Source: Chitinophagaceae bacterium
Lineage (GTDB): Bacteria > Bacteroidota > Bacteroidia > Chitinophagales > Chitinophagaceae
NCBI GenBank assembly: GCA_016710165.1
Contig: JADJLJ010000001.1
Coordinates: 248,001 to 312,000, forward strand
Reading direction: 5' to 3'
Length of the DNA: 64,000 bases
Shown here: positions 23,989 through 33,532 of the stretch, piece after piece
Position numbering within the stretch: position 1 is the stretch's first letter
How the letters are laid out: each line of letters begins with the position of its first letter
Notes under the pieces: model-generated
Databases searched by the model: none
What the model was told of the DNA's origin: nothing
What the model saw: the letters and a program-made list of their open reading frames with translations, nothing else
Position numbers and translations under genes: made by a program

Positions 23989-25410
23989 ATGGAGATCGTT
24001 CACGTCAGTGCAGAAAGTTACCCCTACGCCAAGGTCGGAGGCCTTGCTGATGTGGTGGGAACCCTGCCGAAGTACCAGCAGCAATCCGGGCATATCGCCA
24101 AAGTAGTGGTGCCCATGCACCGCACAAAATTCCTCTACGATAATGAATGGAACGTAGAACACAAGGGCAGCTTCATGATGGGCAGCCGGTACCTGGATTA
24201 TACCATCATAAAAGAAAAATCAAACAAACTCAGTTTCGACCTTTATTGTGTGGATATATACGGGCTGCTCGACCGGGAGAATGTGTATACCTATGACGAC
24301 GATACAGAACGGTTCACTGCCTTCCAGATCGCGGTGGTTGACTGGATAAGCCATTGGGAACACCGTCCCGGTGTGGTGCATGTACATGATCATCATACGG
24401 CGCTGGTGCCATTCATGATGCGGCATTGTTTTGCATACAAACAGCTTTCTGCCGTGCCCACTGTTCTTACCATTCACAATGCCCAGTACCAGGGATGGAT
24501 GGGGTGGGACAAAAGCGATTATATCCCTTCCTGGGATACCTGGCAGTGGGGACTGCTGGACTGGAACAATACCATAAACCCATTGGCCTGCGGGGTAAAG
24601 TGTGCCGACCGGGTGACCACGGTAAGCCCAAGCTATATGGAGGAACTTACCCGGCATGCAAACGGGCTGGAACAGTTGTTTGTGACAGAACATGCAAAAT
24701 GTACCGGCATATTGAACGGGATCGATACCCATGTGTGGAACCCGGAAACGGATACATACATCCTCGATAATTATTCCATGGAGGATTCCGGGGCGGGCAA
24801 GCAGCTTAACAAGAAGAAGCTGTGCAAGGATTTTAAGCTTGACATTAAAAAGCCATTGTTTGTATATATTGGCAGGATGGTGGGAGAGAAAGCAGCCGAT
24901 CTTTTACCCCAGGCAATAAATGATGCCTTCAGCCATATCGGAACTAAAATGAATTTTTTAATTTTAGGAAGCGGTGACCCTGCCGTGGAATCGCAGTTAA
25001 GCGCTTTGAACAACGGGTATGTGGGTTATTACAATTCACAGATCGGCTATAATGAAAAGTTATCGCACCAGATGTATGCCGGCGCCGACTTTTTACTCAT
25101 GCCGAGCCGGGTGGAGCCCTGCGGCCTCAACCAGATGTATGCTTTGCGCTACGGCACCATTCCCATTGTTCGCCGCACGGGCGGGTTAAAGGACACCGTC
25201 ATTGATTTTGGTGAACCAAATGGCTATGGGATTTGTTTTAATGCAGCCACCGTCTGGGATATCACCTATTCCATTCACCGGGCGGTGGAACTTTACGAGG
25301 ATAAGGAAAAGATGGAGGAGATCCGGGAATACATCATGAAGATCGACAACAGCTGGGAGACCAGTTGTGAAAAATACATCAACCTATATAATTCCATACG
25401 TCAAATCTAA
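23989..25410 (+). CDS. glgA: Glycogen synthase
   Basis: GT5 glycosyltransferase that extends alpha-1,4-glucan from ADP-glucose. The 473-residue protein shows the N-terminal KVGGLADVVG motif (16-25) for ADP-glucose binding, VLTIHNAQYQG, VTTVSPSY, the GT-B second domain (FVYIGRMVGEK) and the catalytic EPCGLNQMYALRYGTIPIVR near residue 370-388. It is followed after 8 bases by glgC, so the two form an operon. ATG start about 110 bases from the divergent transporter. Confidence 0.93.
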   Translation: MEIVHVSAESYPYAKVGGLADVVGTLPKYQQQSGHIAKVVVPMHRTKFLYDNEWNVEHKGSFMMGSRYLDYTIIKEKSNKLSFDLYCVDIYGLLDRENVYTYDDDTERFTAFQIAVVDWISHWEHRPGVVHVHDHHTALVPFMMRHCFAYKQLSAVPTVLTIHNAQYQGWMGWDKSDYIPSWDTWQWGLLDWNNTINPLACGVKCADRVTTVSPSYMEELTRHANGLEQLFVTEHAKCTGILNGIDTHVWNPETDTYILDNYSMEDSGAGKQLNKKKLCKDFKLDIKKPLFVYIGRMVGEKAADLLPQAINDAFSHIGTKMNFLILGSGDPAVESQLSALNNGYVGYYNSQIGYNEKLSHQMYAGADFLLMPSRVEPCGLNQMYALRYGTIPIVRRTGGLKDTVIDFGEPNGYGICFNAATVWDITYSIHRAVELYEDKEKMEEIREYIMKIDNSWETSCEKYINLYNSIRQI

Positions 25411-25418
25411 ACCAATAT

Positions 25419-26696
25419 ATGATCAGCAAATCAGTAGTTGCCGTTATCCTTGGCGGCGGCGCAGGCAGTCGTTTATACCCGTTGACATCCACAAGAAGCA
25501 AACCGGCCGTACCCATTGCCGGTAAATACCGGTTGGTTGACATTCCCATTTCAAACTGCATCAATTCGAACATCAACCGCATGTTTGTATTGACCCAATA
25601 TAATTCTGCTTCACTCAACAAGCACATAAAGAACACCTACCAGTTCAGTGCCTTCAGCAGCGGCTTTGTGGATATCCTGGCAGCGGAACAAACGCCCGAC
25701 AGCCTCGGTTGGTTCCAGGGAACCGCTGATGCGGTACGCCAGTCATTAAAGCACATCGGTAACAATGAATTTGAATACCTGCTCATACTCAGTGGCGACC
25801 AGCTGTACCAGATGGATTTTGGTGATATGCTGGAAGCCCATATCAGCAAAGGCGCCGACATCAGCATTGCCACCATCCCGGTTCCGGAAAGGGAAGCATC
25901 TGAATTCGGGATTTTAAAAGCCAATGCGGATAATTATATTACGTCGTTCATTGAAAAACCTGCCAGGGAACTACTGCCCGACTGGACCAGTGATACCGGG
26001 CCGGAAATGCAGGTGCTCGGCCGCAACTACCTTGCCTCCATGGGCATCTACATCTTCAACCGGAAATTGCTGTTCGACCAGTTGCTGGTAGACAAAAAAG
26101 ATGCAACCGATTTTGGTAAAGAGATCATCCCGTCCTCCATTGATAAATACAAAGTGCTGAGTTACCAGTACGACGGTTACTGGACAGATATCGGGAATAT
26201 CTATTCATTCTATGAGGCAAACCTGGCATTAACGATGGAGATACCTCCATTCAATTTATTCGACAACACCAAGGCCATTTACAGCCGTGCCCGTATGCTG
26301 CCGCCCATGAAAGTGGCCGGTACATTGATCGAAAGCAGTATCCTGGCGGAGGGCTGCATCATCCGTGCCTCCCGGATATCAAACAGCGTGATCGGCATCC
26401 GTACCCGGATCGGGAAGGAAACAGAAATAGACAGTACGTATATAATGGGCAGTGATTATTATGAGACGATACCCGAAATGGCTTACTCACTGGAGAAAGG
26501 GATCCCTAAGCTGGGGATCGGGGAACGTTGTAAAATAAAGAATGCCATCGTGGATAAGGATTGCCGCATCGGTAATGATGTAAGCATAACAGGCGGCGCT
26601 CATTTGCCCGACAGTGACCATGCTTTATTCACGGTGAAGGACGGGATCGTGGTGGTCAAAAAAGGCGCCATCCTGCCGGATGGATTTGTGATCTGA
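25419..26696 (+). CDS. glgC: Glucose-1-phosphate adenylyltransferase
   Basis: Makes ADP-glucose from glucose-1-phosphate and ATP, the committed step to glycogen. The 425-residue protein has the nucleotide-binding GGGAGSRLYPLTSTRSKPAVP (about 11-30), LVDIPISNCINS, the LSGDQLYQMDF catalytic segment, IEKP (sugar phosphate site), and a C-terminal left-handed beta-helix (hexapeptide repeats around ESSILAEGCIIRASRISNSVIG) that carries allosteric sites. Directly downstream of glgA. Regulation by metabolites, as in other GlgC proteins, is expected but not visible. Confidence 0.94.
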   Translation: MISKSVVAVILGGGAGSRLYPLTSTRSKPAVPIAGKYRLVDIPISNCINSNINRMFVLTQYNSASLNKHIKNTYQFSAFSSGFVDILAAEQTPDSLGWFQGTADAVRQSLKHIGNNEFEYLLILSGDQLYQMDFGDMLEAHISKGADISIATIPVPEREASEFGILKANADNYITSFIEKPARELLPDWTSDTGPEMQVLGRNYLASMGIYIFNRKLLFDQLLVDKKDATDFGKEIIPSSIDKYKVLSYQYDGYWTDIGNIYSFYEANLALTMEIPPFNLFDNTKAIYSRARMLPPMKVAGTLIESSILAEGCIIRASRISNSVIGIRTRIGKETEIDSTYIMGSDYYETIPEMAYSLEKGIPKLGIGERCKIKNAIVDKDCRIGNDVSITGGAHLPDSDHALFTVKDGIVVVKKGAILPDGFVI

Positions 26697-26706
26697 GCAC
26701 ACGACC

Positions 26707-27432
26707 CTACAAGAATATATTCCATACGGCCTGCTGCCCCCAGTTGCCCCAATCCTTTGTGGCGCTCACTACGGTTTGCTGCAGTTCTTTCGCTTTTTTC
26801 TTTTTGCCCTTTGTGGGGGCGGCTATTTTGCTGTAGTTCACACCGTTCACTTCCAGTTTGGTGGCCACCCAGCTGCAGAACATGCGGGGTATGGTAATGC
26901 CCATGATCATGCCCGGTAACCCATGCAGGCTCATCGGCCCGCCGCTTACGGTGATCTCATCGGTATAAAAGGCAAACACATATACACTGTCGAATAATTT
27001 GCCCACCGCCTTGCGGCAATTGAACCCGGCGATCTCCCTTGACTCATTGGTCATCTTCCAGTTGATGTGAATAAGGCTGTCGGTTAGGATATACGTATCG
27101 CCGAATACCGACTTTTGCTGGACGAAGTTCTCCTGTGCATAGTCATTGTACCAGATATTATCTTCCGCACCATCATTGCCCCAGGGAGTTTTTGTCTTTT
27201 CATCCTTCCGGTCGAACAGATAAATGCTTTTGTCTGCATCAAACGTGAGCTTGTAATAATTGGTGGAGAGTTTGGGGATCTTATCCCTGATCATCTCTGC
27301 CCAGGTACCTTCCCCCAGGGCTTTGTGGTTATTCAGCACCACCTGGTATTCGATCATACCCTTATTAATGAACACCTGTGCCTGCAGGGTACAGGAGAAA
27401 ACAGAAAACAGGATGAATAATATGTATCGCAT
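26707..27432 (-). CDS. GLPGLI family exported protein
   Basis: A 241-residue protein with a signal peptide (to LQAQ, residue 19) and the name-giving motif seen as MSLHGLPGMIMGI near residue 170. GLPGLI proteins are exported, common in Bacteroidota, and often paired with an outer-membrane barrel, as here: its start is 18 bases from the stop of the 925-residue barrel upstream on the same strand. The C-terminus is basic (KGKKKKAKEL). Role unknown; a substrate or partner of the barrel is a fair guess. The pair lies antisense between glgC and glgB. Confidence 0.85.
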   Translation of the reverse strand: MRYILFILFSVFSCTLQAQVFINKGMIEYQVVLNNHKALGEGTWAEMIRDKIPKLSTNYYKLTFDADKSIYLFDRKDEKTKTPWGNDGAEDNIWYNDYAQENFVQQKSVFGDTYILTDSLIHINWKMTNESREIAGFNCRKAVGKLFDSVYVFAFYTDEITVSGGPMSLHGLPGMIMGITIPRMFCSWVATKLEVNGVNYSKIAAPTKGKKKKAKELQQTVVSATKDWGNWGQQAVWNIFL

Positions 27433-27450
27433 ATGAATCAGTTGATCGGT

Positions 27451-30228
27451 TTAAAAATTCTTTGGCGCCGCCCCGTTCTTCGAAAAGTTCCAGGTGATGG
27501 AAACCATCCAGAAACGCTTCAGGGTGTTGTAAAAGGTCTCTGTGTACTGGTTGTTGTAAAAGTTCCTGTCGTAGCCACGGTTCTCATTCAGTATGTCGTT
27601 GACTGACAGGGATGCTTCGAATTTATCCTTGTAAAAACTGCGTTTGAGGGAAGCATTCCACAGCGTGAATTCATTCTTTGCAGGGAAACGGGGATCTTTC
27701 TGTTTTGCCTGGAACTGAACCTCTGATTCCAGCCTGAATTTTTTCAGGAAGGTAACTTCCCCGTCAACTTCAACCCTGAACTGCCAGTAGTTGGCAGAAG
27801 CGGTACTGTTGACCGAATTCCTGCTGCGCACCCAGCTCATGCTCGGGTCAATGGAGAATTCGTACTTATTCTCTTTCTGTTTACGCAGGCCGGCGCTGAT
27901 GCCATAGGTCTGGTTTTTGTTTGCAGCCCTTTGCAATACACCGTTGGTGATGATGTACGATATGTTCTGCGAAACAGATGCGTTTGGCCCGAAGGATATA
28001 TTGATGTTCGGCTTCTTCCACTTGAAATTGTAGTTGGAATAGAGGTTGAAATAATAATTACCGTTTGTGTTCACCGTCTGCCGCACTGTTTTTCCGCCGG
28101 AAAAGTATTCTGTCTGGTTCACAAACGCATTTTGCGTGATGCTGCCGTAAATGCCCGACCACATGCCCTTTTCCTTCAGTACATTGTAAAAACTGTAGTT
28201 CAGGTTCAGCGAATGATTAAAGGATTGATCCAGGCCGGGATTGCCGATGTATTGGTTCAGCGGATCGGAATTATCGGTAATGGGCTGCAACTGGTCGAGG
28301 CTGGGGGCCTTGGTTGAACCGTTGTAGTTGATACGGATGCCGCCATAACCGCTTAACTTTTTATAGAAAGACGCGTTGGGGAAAAAATTGGTGAAATTGT
28401 ATTTGCGTAAAAGTTTTGTGGTACGGTTGTCCTGTTCAAAATGGCTTACCGAAATGTCGCCGCCAATGCTGAAATTATATTTCTTCTTTGCCACCCGTAA
28501 ACTGATCCCCGGCTTGTTCACCGTTTGTTTGAAAACATAGGAGTTGCTCAGCGAATCTATGATGGACGTATACTTGCCATTCAGGTCCTTTGAATAACTG
28601 AAGCGGTCATTGGTATTTCCGATGCGGCTGAACGAATAACTGGCGGAAAGAAAAATGTCCTTGCCAAGCGGTTCGGTATAGGTGAGGGTGGTTGAAAATG
28701 TGTTGGTACGGTTATCCCGTTTATTTTCCTGGTCAGTGGTATCCTGCTGGTAAAGGATGCCGCCGGAATAATATTCGTTATCCGAAAAAAGATTGCTCTT
28801 TGTATTTGAACTGCTGTAGTTGTAGTTCATGTTCACGGTGAGCGTGCGGGCAAGTTTTTTGAACTTATGCTTCCACAATAGGGTGCTGTTCAATGCTTCA
28901 TTATCGGTATTGCTGATCGTTTTCCGGCTGCTGCGGTTAAGCAGCAGGGATTTGCTGTCACGCGAAACCAGGTCAAAAAAACTGTTTGACCGGGTATTGT
29001 TCAGGTTGCCCCTTGCCGTGAACTTCAGGGAGTTGGCTGAATCAATATTGGTCTCAAAAGTGATATTAAGGCTTTGCTTTAATTTAGAAGTAGCGGCATC
29101 CGTTATGCGGCTTGATGAGAATGAAGAGTCGCCGACAAAGTTGGTGGTATAATTCCTTTCACCGCTGGGGCTGTTCACCTTGCTTATTTTATAGCCGCTG
29201 TTGAGCGACTGTTTCCCGTTATTGAATTTGTTGCTGTAGTGCAGCCCGCCATTCCAGTTTTTGGGAATACCCCCCCGGCCGTTCCAGTAATTGTCTCCGT
29301 CACCCTCACTCGTAATCATGATGCCGCCACCATCCATCATTTCCATATTCGTATTATCTGAGCCGCCATAATTCTGGTTGTCCTGCCAGTCGAGGTTGGT
29401 TTGCCCCGTATTGCTCATGATGCCATAGCCGGCCAGTTTACGCTTGCCCCGGAAGGCATTGGCCATGATGCTGTTGTTGTAGTAATTATTGAAATCGGTA
29501 CCGGCTTCTGCCTTGCCAAAATAGCCTTTTTTGGCATTGTCTTTCAACTTCAGGTTGATGGTCTTATCCTTTACCCCGTCGTCAATTCCCGTAAAAGCTG
29601 CCTGGTCGCTCTTTTTATCAAATACTTCCACTTCTTTCACCGCGTCTGCCCGCAGGTTCTTGGTGGCAATGCCCGGGTCATCACCAAAAAATTCTTCGCC
29701 ATCCACCAGCACTTTTTTTACCTGTTCGCCCATGGCGGTTATTTTTCCGCTCTTGTCCACCTGTATCCCAGGAAGTTTTTTCAGCAACTCTTCTACATTG
29801 GCCCCGGGCCTTACCTTAAAACTGTCGGCTGTGTAAACAGTGGTATCGCCTTTGATACGTATGGGCGAACCGCTTTTTACGATCACTTCGGCAAGTAATT
29901 TGGATTTTGAAGTGAGGGCGGTTATGGGGACGATTGTTTCGTTTTCTTTCAATTCAATATCGCTGACCATGTCGGCAAAATAGGGGTGGGTAGTCATCAT
30001 TACATAACTGCCCGGCTGGATATTCCTGAACGAATACCTGCCATTGGCATCTGTACGGGTAAATTTGTAGAGGACGGAATCTTTGGCAGTGAGCAGTGCT
30101 ACCACTGCATTCTGGATCGCTTTTCTTTCGGCGGTGTCGGCCACAGAACCGGTCACCGTAATGTTCTGGGCATTTGCCTTAATAGCAAAGAACAGGATGG
30201 CTATCAACAGGGCAGATAGTTTGGGCAT
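27451..30228 (-). CDS. Outer-membrane beta-barrel protein with carboxypeptidase-like regulatory domain
   Basis: A 925-residue outer-membrane protein: signal peptide (to AFANAQ-like site around residue 21, KANAQ), a CarboxypepD_reg-like beta-sandwich (ITVTGSVADTAERKAIQNAVV...ANGRYSFRNIQPGSYVM, residues 23-95), a plug-like segment (VEELLKKLPGIQVDKSGKITAMGEQVKKVLVDGEEFFG), and a long beta-barrel ending in WNFSKNGAAPKNF. It is the Bacteroidota 'outer membrane beta-barrel family' related to TonB-dependent receptors; I see no TonB box. Its partner is the GLPGLI protein downstream. Confidence 0.88.
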   Translation of the reverse strand: MPKLSALLIAILFFAIKANAQNITVTGSVADTAERKAIQNAVVALLTAKDSVLYKFTRTDANGRYSFRNIQPGSYVMMTTHPYFADMVSDIELKENETIVPITALTSKSKLLAEVIVKSGSPIRIKGDTTVYTADSFKVRPGANVEELLKKLPGIQVDKSGKITAMGEQVKKVLVDGEEFFGDDPGIATKNLRADAVKEVEVFDKKSDQAAFTGIDDGVKDKTINLKLKDNAKKGYFGKAEAGTDFNNYYNNSIMANAFRGKRKLAGYGIMSNTGQTNLDWQDNQNYGGSDNTNMEMMDGGGIMITSEGDGDNYWNGRGGIPKNWNGGLHYSNKFNNGKQSLNSGYKISKVNSPSGERNYTTNFVGDSSFSSSRITDAATSKLKQSLNITFETNIDSANSLKFTARGNLNNTRSNSFFDLVSRDSKSLLLNRSSRKTISNTDNEALNSTLLWKHKFKKLARTLTVNMNYNYSSSNTKSNLFSDNEYYSGGILYQQDTTDQENKRDNRTNTFSTTLTYTEPLGKDIFLSASYSFSRIGNTNDRFSYSKDLNGKYTSIIDSLSNSYVFKQTVNKPGISLRVAKKKYNFSIGGDISVSHFEQDNRTTKLLRKYNFTNFFPNASFYKKLSGYGGIRINYNGSTKAPSLDQLQPITDNSDPLNQYIGNPGLDQSFNHSLNLNYSFYNVLKEKGMWSGIYGSITQNAFVNQTEYFSGGKTVRQTVNTNGNYYFNLYSNYNFKWKKPNINISFGPNASVSQNISYIITNGVLQRAANKNQTYGISAGLRKQKENKYEFSIDPSMSWVRSRNSVNSTASANYWQFRVEVDGEVTFLKKFRLESEVQFQAKQKDPRFPAKNEFTLWNASLKRSFYKDKFEASLSVNDILNENRGYDRNFYNNQYTETFYNTLKRFWMVSITWNFSKNGAAPKNF

Positions 30229-30374
30229 ATACTTTGGCTTTGTTTTTCAGTACGAAACTAAAATCTTAGTTAAAGATGTATATTTTAATTGTCATTAACT
30301 AAAAGCGTCTTCTTAAATTTACGTTAAAACGAATTTCTATATTTTACTGATGCTTTTTCAATTCAATTCCACAA

Positions 30375-32384
30375 ATGGCAACAACTAGAAGACAACCGGT
30401 AAAAAAGAAAACCAGGACCATGCTTGTATCACCGGTTCAGCCACAGGTAAAATATGAGGAAGAACATTTTGTGGATACCGAGAAACCGGTATGGAATTAT
30501 TCGCTCTTTACGGATGAAGACATCAACAACTTTAAGAACGGGACGCTCTACAATGGTTATGAAAAATTCGGCAGTCATTTTATCAATGTCCTGGATACTG
30601 ATGGTTTTTATTTTGCGGTATGGGCGCCCAATGCCACTAAGGTTTCGGTGGTGGGTGATTTCAACGGATGGAAGCGGCAACTGCACCCACTGTTTGTACG
30701 GCTTGATAAATCGGGAATATGGGAAGGCTTTGTACCCCATATTAAAAAAGGAGATAACTACAAATTTTATATCAGGGGCTATAAAGGGGTTGAGCTGATG
30801 AAAGCAGATCCCTATGGCCAATACGCAGAGCTAAGGCCTGCCACGTCATCCATAAGCTGGCATTCCGGTTTTACATGGAACGATGCTTCCTGGATGAAGA
30901 AAAGAAAAAAGAACAATGCCCTCAGTGCCCCCTGGAGTGTGTATGAAGTGCACCTGGGAAGCTGGATGCGGCCGGTGCGTTCGGATGAAGAAAGTTTCAA
31001 CAGTTATGTTCAGCTTATTGAACACCTGGTGCCCTATGTAAAAAAAATGGGTTTTACCCATGTGGAACTGATGCCCATTATGGAATTCCCTTTCGACGGA
31101 AGCTGGGGATACCAGGGTACGGGCTATTTTGCCGCCACCTCCCGGTTTGGAACACCCGATGAATTCAAAGCGCTGGTGGATGCTTTTCACAACCAGGATA
31201 TCGGGGTGATCCTCGATTGGGTGCCTTCGCATTTTCCATATGATGCCCATGGCCTTTTCATGTTTGATGGCACTCATACCTACGAGTACGGAGATATGCG
31301 GAAAGGATATCACCCGGATTGGAACAGCTACATCTTTAATTACAAAAGGGCAGAAGTACGTTCCTTTCTCATCAGCAGCGCCCGTTTCTGGCTCGATGAA
31401 TTTCACATTGATGGATTGCGGGTGGATGCCGTGAACTCCATCCTCCGGCTTGATTATTCCCGGAAAGAAGGGGAGTGGGAACCCAACGAATTTGGCGGCA
31501 ACGGAAACCTGGAAGCCATTGAATTTGTAAAGCAGTTCAATGAAACGGTCTACCGCGACTTCCCCGATATTCAGACCATTGCCGAAGAAGCATCCGACTG
31601 GCCAAACGTATCCAAACCTACCACGTCAGGCGGACTTGGTTTTGGCATGAAGTGGATGATGGGCTGGATGCATGATACACTGGATTATTTCAAGATGGAC
31701 CCGCTGATGCGGCAGTTTCACCAGGATAAATTCTCCTTCAGCATCATGTACTATTATGATGAGAACTTCATGCTTCCCTTCAGTCATGATGAAGTGGTGC
31801 ATGGAAAAAGTCCGATGCTTTATAAAATGCCGGGCGATGAATGGCAGAAATTTGCCAACCTGCGCCTGCTTTACACGTATATGTTTACACACCCGGGTGC
31901 CAAGCTTTTGTTCATGGGCAACGAGTTTGCACAAACAGCCGAATGGAATTACAAAAGTGAACTGAACTGGGATTTACTCCGGTTCGATTGCCATAAAATG
32001 ATGCAGGAGTGTGTGAAAGACCTGAACTTTCTTTACCAGGACGAGCCCGCCCTGCATAAACTTCAGTTTGACCCCAAAGGTTTTGAATGGGTTGACCTTG
32101 ATCACCGGCAGGAATCGGTAGTGGCCTACCTGCGTAAGGCACGCAGCCGAAAGGATGATATGCTGGTAGTATTGAATATGACCCCCGTGGTGAGGCAGGA
32201 CTGGAAGATCCGTGTAAAGGGAAAAGCAGGGTGGAAAGAAGTGTTCAACAGCGACAGTAAAAAATACTGGGGAACCGGCAATGTGTTCAATCCGGAGCCC
32301 ACCGTGAAATTAGTTGATAAAAAGGCCCGGATATATGAAATAAACATCCATCTTCCTGCGTTAGGAGGGGTGATATTCCGTTAA
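30375..32384 (+). CDS. glgB: 1,4-alpha-glucan branching enzyme
   Basis: Introduces alpha-1,6 branches into glycogen (GH13). The 669-residue protein has a basic N-terminal tail, a CBM48 domain (about 65-150; FAVWAPNATKVSVVGDFNGW), the (beta/alpha)8 barrel with the nucleophile Asp351 in DGLRVDAV, the general acid Glu404 in TIAEEASDWP and the transition-state stabiliser in SHDEVVHGK (471-478), and a C-terminal beta-domain. The protein completes the glgA-glgC-glgB set but is separated from glgC by the antisense GLPGLI/barrel pair. The next gene starts 29 bases after its stop. Confidence 0.95.
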   Translation: MATTRRQPVKKKTRTMLVSPVQPQVKYEEEHFVDTEKPVWNYSLFTDEDINNFKNGTLYNGYEKFGSHFINVLDTDGFYFAVWAPNATKVSVVGDFNGWKRQLHPLFVRLDKSGIWEGFVPHIKKGDNYKFYIRGYKGVELMKADPYGQYAELRPATSSISWHSGFTWNDASWMKKRKKNNALSAPWSVYEVHLGSWMRPVRSDEESFNSYVQLIEHLVPYVKKMGFTHVELMPIMEFPFDGSWGYQGTGYFAATSRFGTPDEFKALVDAFHNQDIGVILDWVPSHFPYDAHGLFMFDGTHTYEYGDMRKGYHPDWNSYIFNYKRAEVRSFLISSARFWLDEFHIDGLRVDAVNSILRLDYSRKEGEWEPNEFGGNGNLEAIEFVKQFNETVYRDFPDIQTIAEEASDWPNVSKPTTSGGLGFGMKWMMGWMHDTLDYFKMDPLMRQFHQDKFSFSIMYYYDENFMLPFSHDEVVHGKSPMLYKMPGDEWQKFANLRLLYTYMFTHPGAKLLFMGNEFAQTAEWNYKSELNWDLLRFDCHKMMQECVKDLNFLYQDEPALHKLQFDPKGFEWVDLDHRQESVVAYLRKARSRKDDMLVVLNMTPVVRQDWKIRVKGKAGWKEVFNSDSKKYWGTGNVFNPEPTVKLVDKKARIYEINIHLPALGGVIFR

Positions 32385-32413
32385 ACAGGAACGATATTTG
32401 TGCACCTACCCAT

Positions 32414-33430
32414 ATGAAAAACGTCCTCACCATCATTTTAGTATCTTTTTACCCGGCATTGTTCGCACAATCGCAAGACAGTTCATCCTATTATTTCAAT
32501 AAAGGTGTTGAGGAAAAGAATGCCAGGCGTTACAAAGTAGCCAGCAAATATTTTGATGAAGCGATCCAGTTGAACCCAAACTTTGCCGTGGCATATGTTG
32601 AAAATGGCTATGCCAACCTGGAGATGCGTAAAATAGACGAGGCCAAACAGAATTTTACCCGTGCCTATGAGATAGACCCGGCCAATGATGTTGTCCTCCG
32701 GGAATTGATCGAGCTGAATTATAATTACCGTCATTTTCAAAAAACGATCGACCTGGCAGAGCATTGCAAAACCTGCCCGGATGCCGACCGGCTGATCGCC
32801 CTTTCATATTTTCAACTGGAAGATTATGCAAAGGCAGAGAAAAAACTGCTGCCGCTTGTTGAAAAAGACCCGAACGACGCAGAGCTGACCTACACCCTTG
32901 CCCGGAATTATCTGGAGATGGGGTATGAGGACAAAGCGATCCCGTATTATGTTAAGGCCGTTCAGCTGAATGATAACAAGAGCAACTGGTTGTTTGAACT
33001 GGGACTGCTTTATTACAACAACAATAATTTTAAGAACGCTGTGTTGTATTTCAACAAGGCTGTTGAAAAAGGATATGTAGCCAGCAATGACTTTAACGAG
33101 AACCTTGGTTTTGCATACCTCTATAGTGGTGAATATGAAAAAGGCGAGAAGCTGTTGCTTGAAATATATGAACGCCGGCCCGGGGATAAAGATATATTAC
33201 GGGATATGGCGCAGGCTTATTATGACAGCAGGAAGTACGATAAGTCGCTGGAGCTTTGCCAGAAACTGCTGGAAGCAGATAAGAACGACGGCAAGGCCCT
33301 TTACCAGGCAGGTATGTGTTTCCAGAAGAAGGGACAGGTTGAACGAGGCCAGAAGATGTGCGACCGTGCCATTGAACTGGATCCATCCCTGAATAAATTA
33401 CGCCAGAAAAAAATGACCATGGGACTTTAA
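32414..33430 (+). CDS. Exported TPR-repeat protein
   Basis: A 338-residue protein with a signal peptide (MKNVLTIILVSFYPALFAQ) and about eight tetratricopeptide repeats from residue 20 on (ASKYFDEAIQLNPNFAVAYVENGYA; AIPYYVKAVQLNDNKSNWLFELGLLYY; GKALYQAGMCFQKKGQ). It is expected to be a periplasmic scaffold for protein contacts; no catalytic part. It lies 29 bases after glgB and is closed by a terminator, so it may be read from the glgB transcript. Confidence 0.85.
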   Translation: MKNVLTIILVSFYPALFAQSQDSSSYYFNKGVEEKNARRYKVASKYFDEAIQLNPNFAVAYVENGYANLEMRKIDEAKQNFTRAYEIDPANDVVLRELIELNYNYRHFQKTIDLAEHCKTCPDADRLIALSYFQLEDYAKAEKKLLPLVEKDPNDAELTYTLARNYLEMGYEDKAIPYYVKAVQLNDNKSNWLFELGLLYYNNNNFKNAVLYFNKAVEKGYVASNDFNENLGFAYLYSGEYEKGEKLLLEIYERRPGDKDILRDMAQAYYDSRKYDKSLELCQKLLEADKNDGKALYQAGMCFQKKGQVERGQKMCDRAIELDPSLNKLRQKKMTMGL

Positions 33431-33469
33431 ATTATACCACCGCTTTTGCGATTGATGTTTAGTTTGTAG

Positions 33470-33494
33470 CCGGGAGGAGACTCCCGGTTTTTTT
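33470..33494 (+). terminator. Rho-independent terminator after the TPR gene
   Basis: CCGGGAG (33470-33476), loop GAGA, CTCCCGG (33481-33487), then seven T. Shared between the TPR gene and the convergent surface-protein gene only on the plus side. Confidence 0.88.
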
Positions 33495-33502
33495 GTTGTC
33501 CA

Positions 33503-33520
33503 CCCGGTGAGGACACCGGC
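33503..33520. repeat. GGTGAGGACACC hairpin, related to 6105 and 36014
   Basis: CCGGTGAGGACACCGG: same core (GGTG-AGGA-CACC) as the longer hairpins at 6105 and 36014. Placed between two convergent genes. Confidence 0.5.
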
Positions 33521-33532
33521 AGGCCGGGAAGC

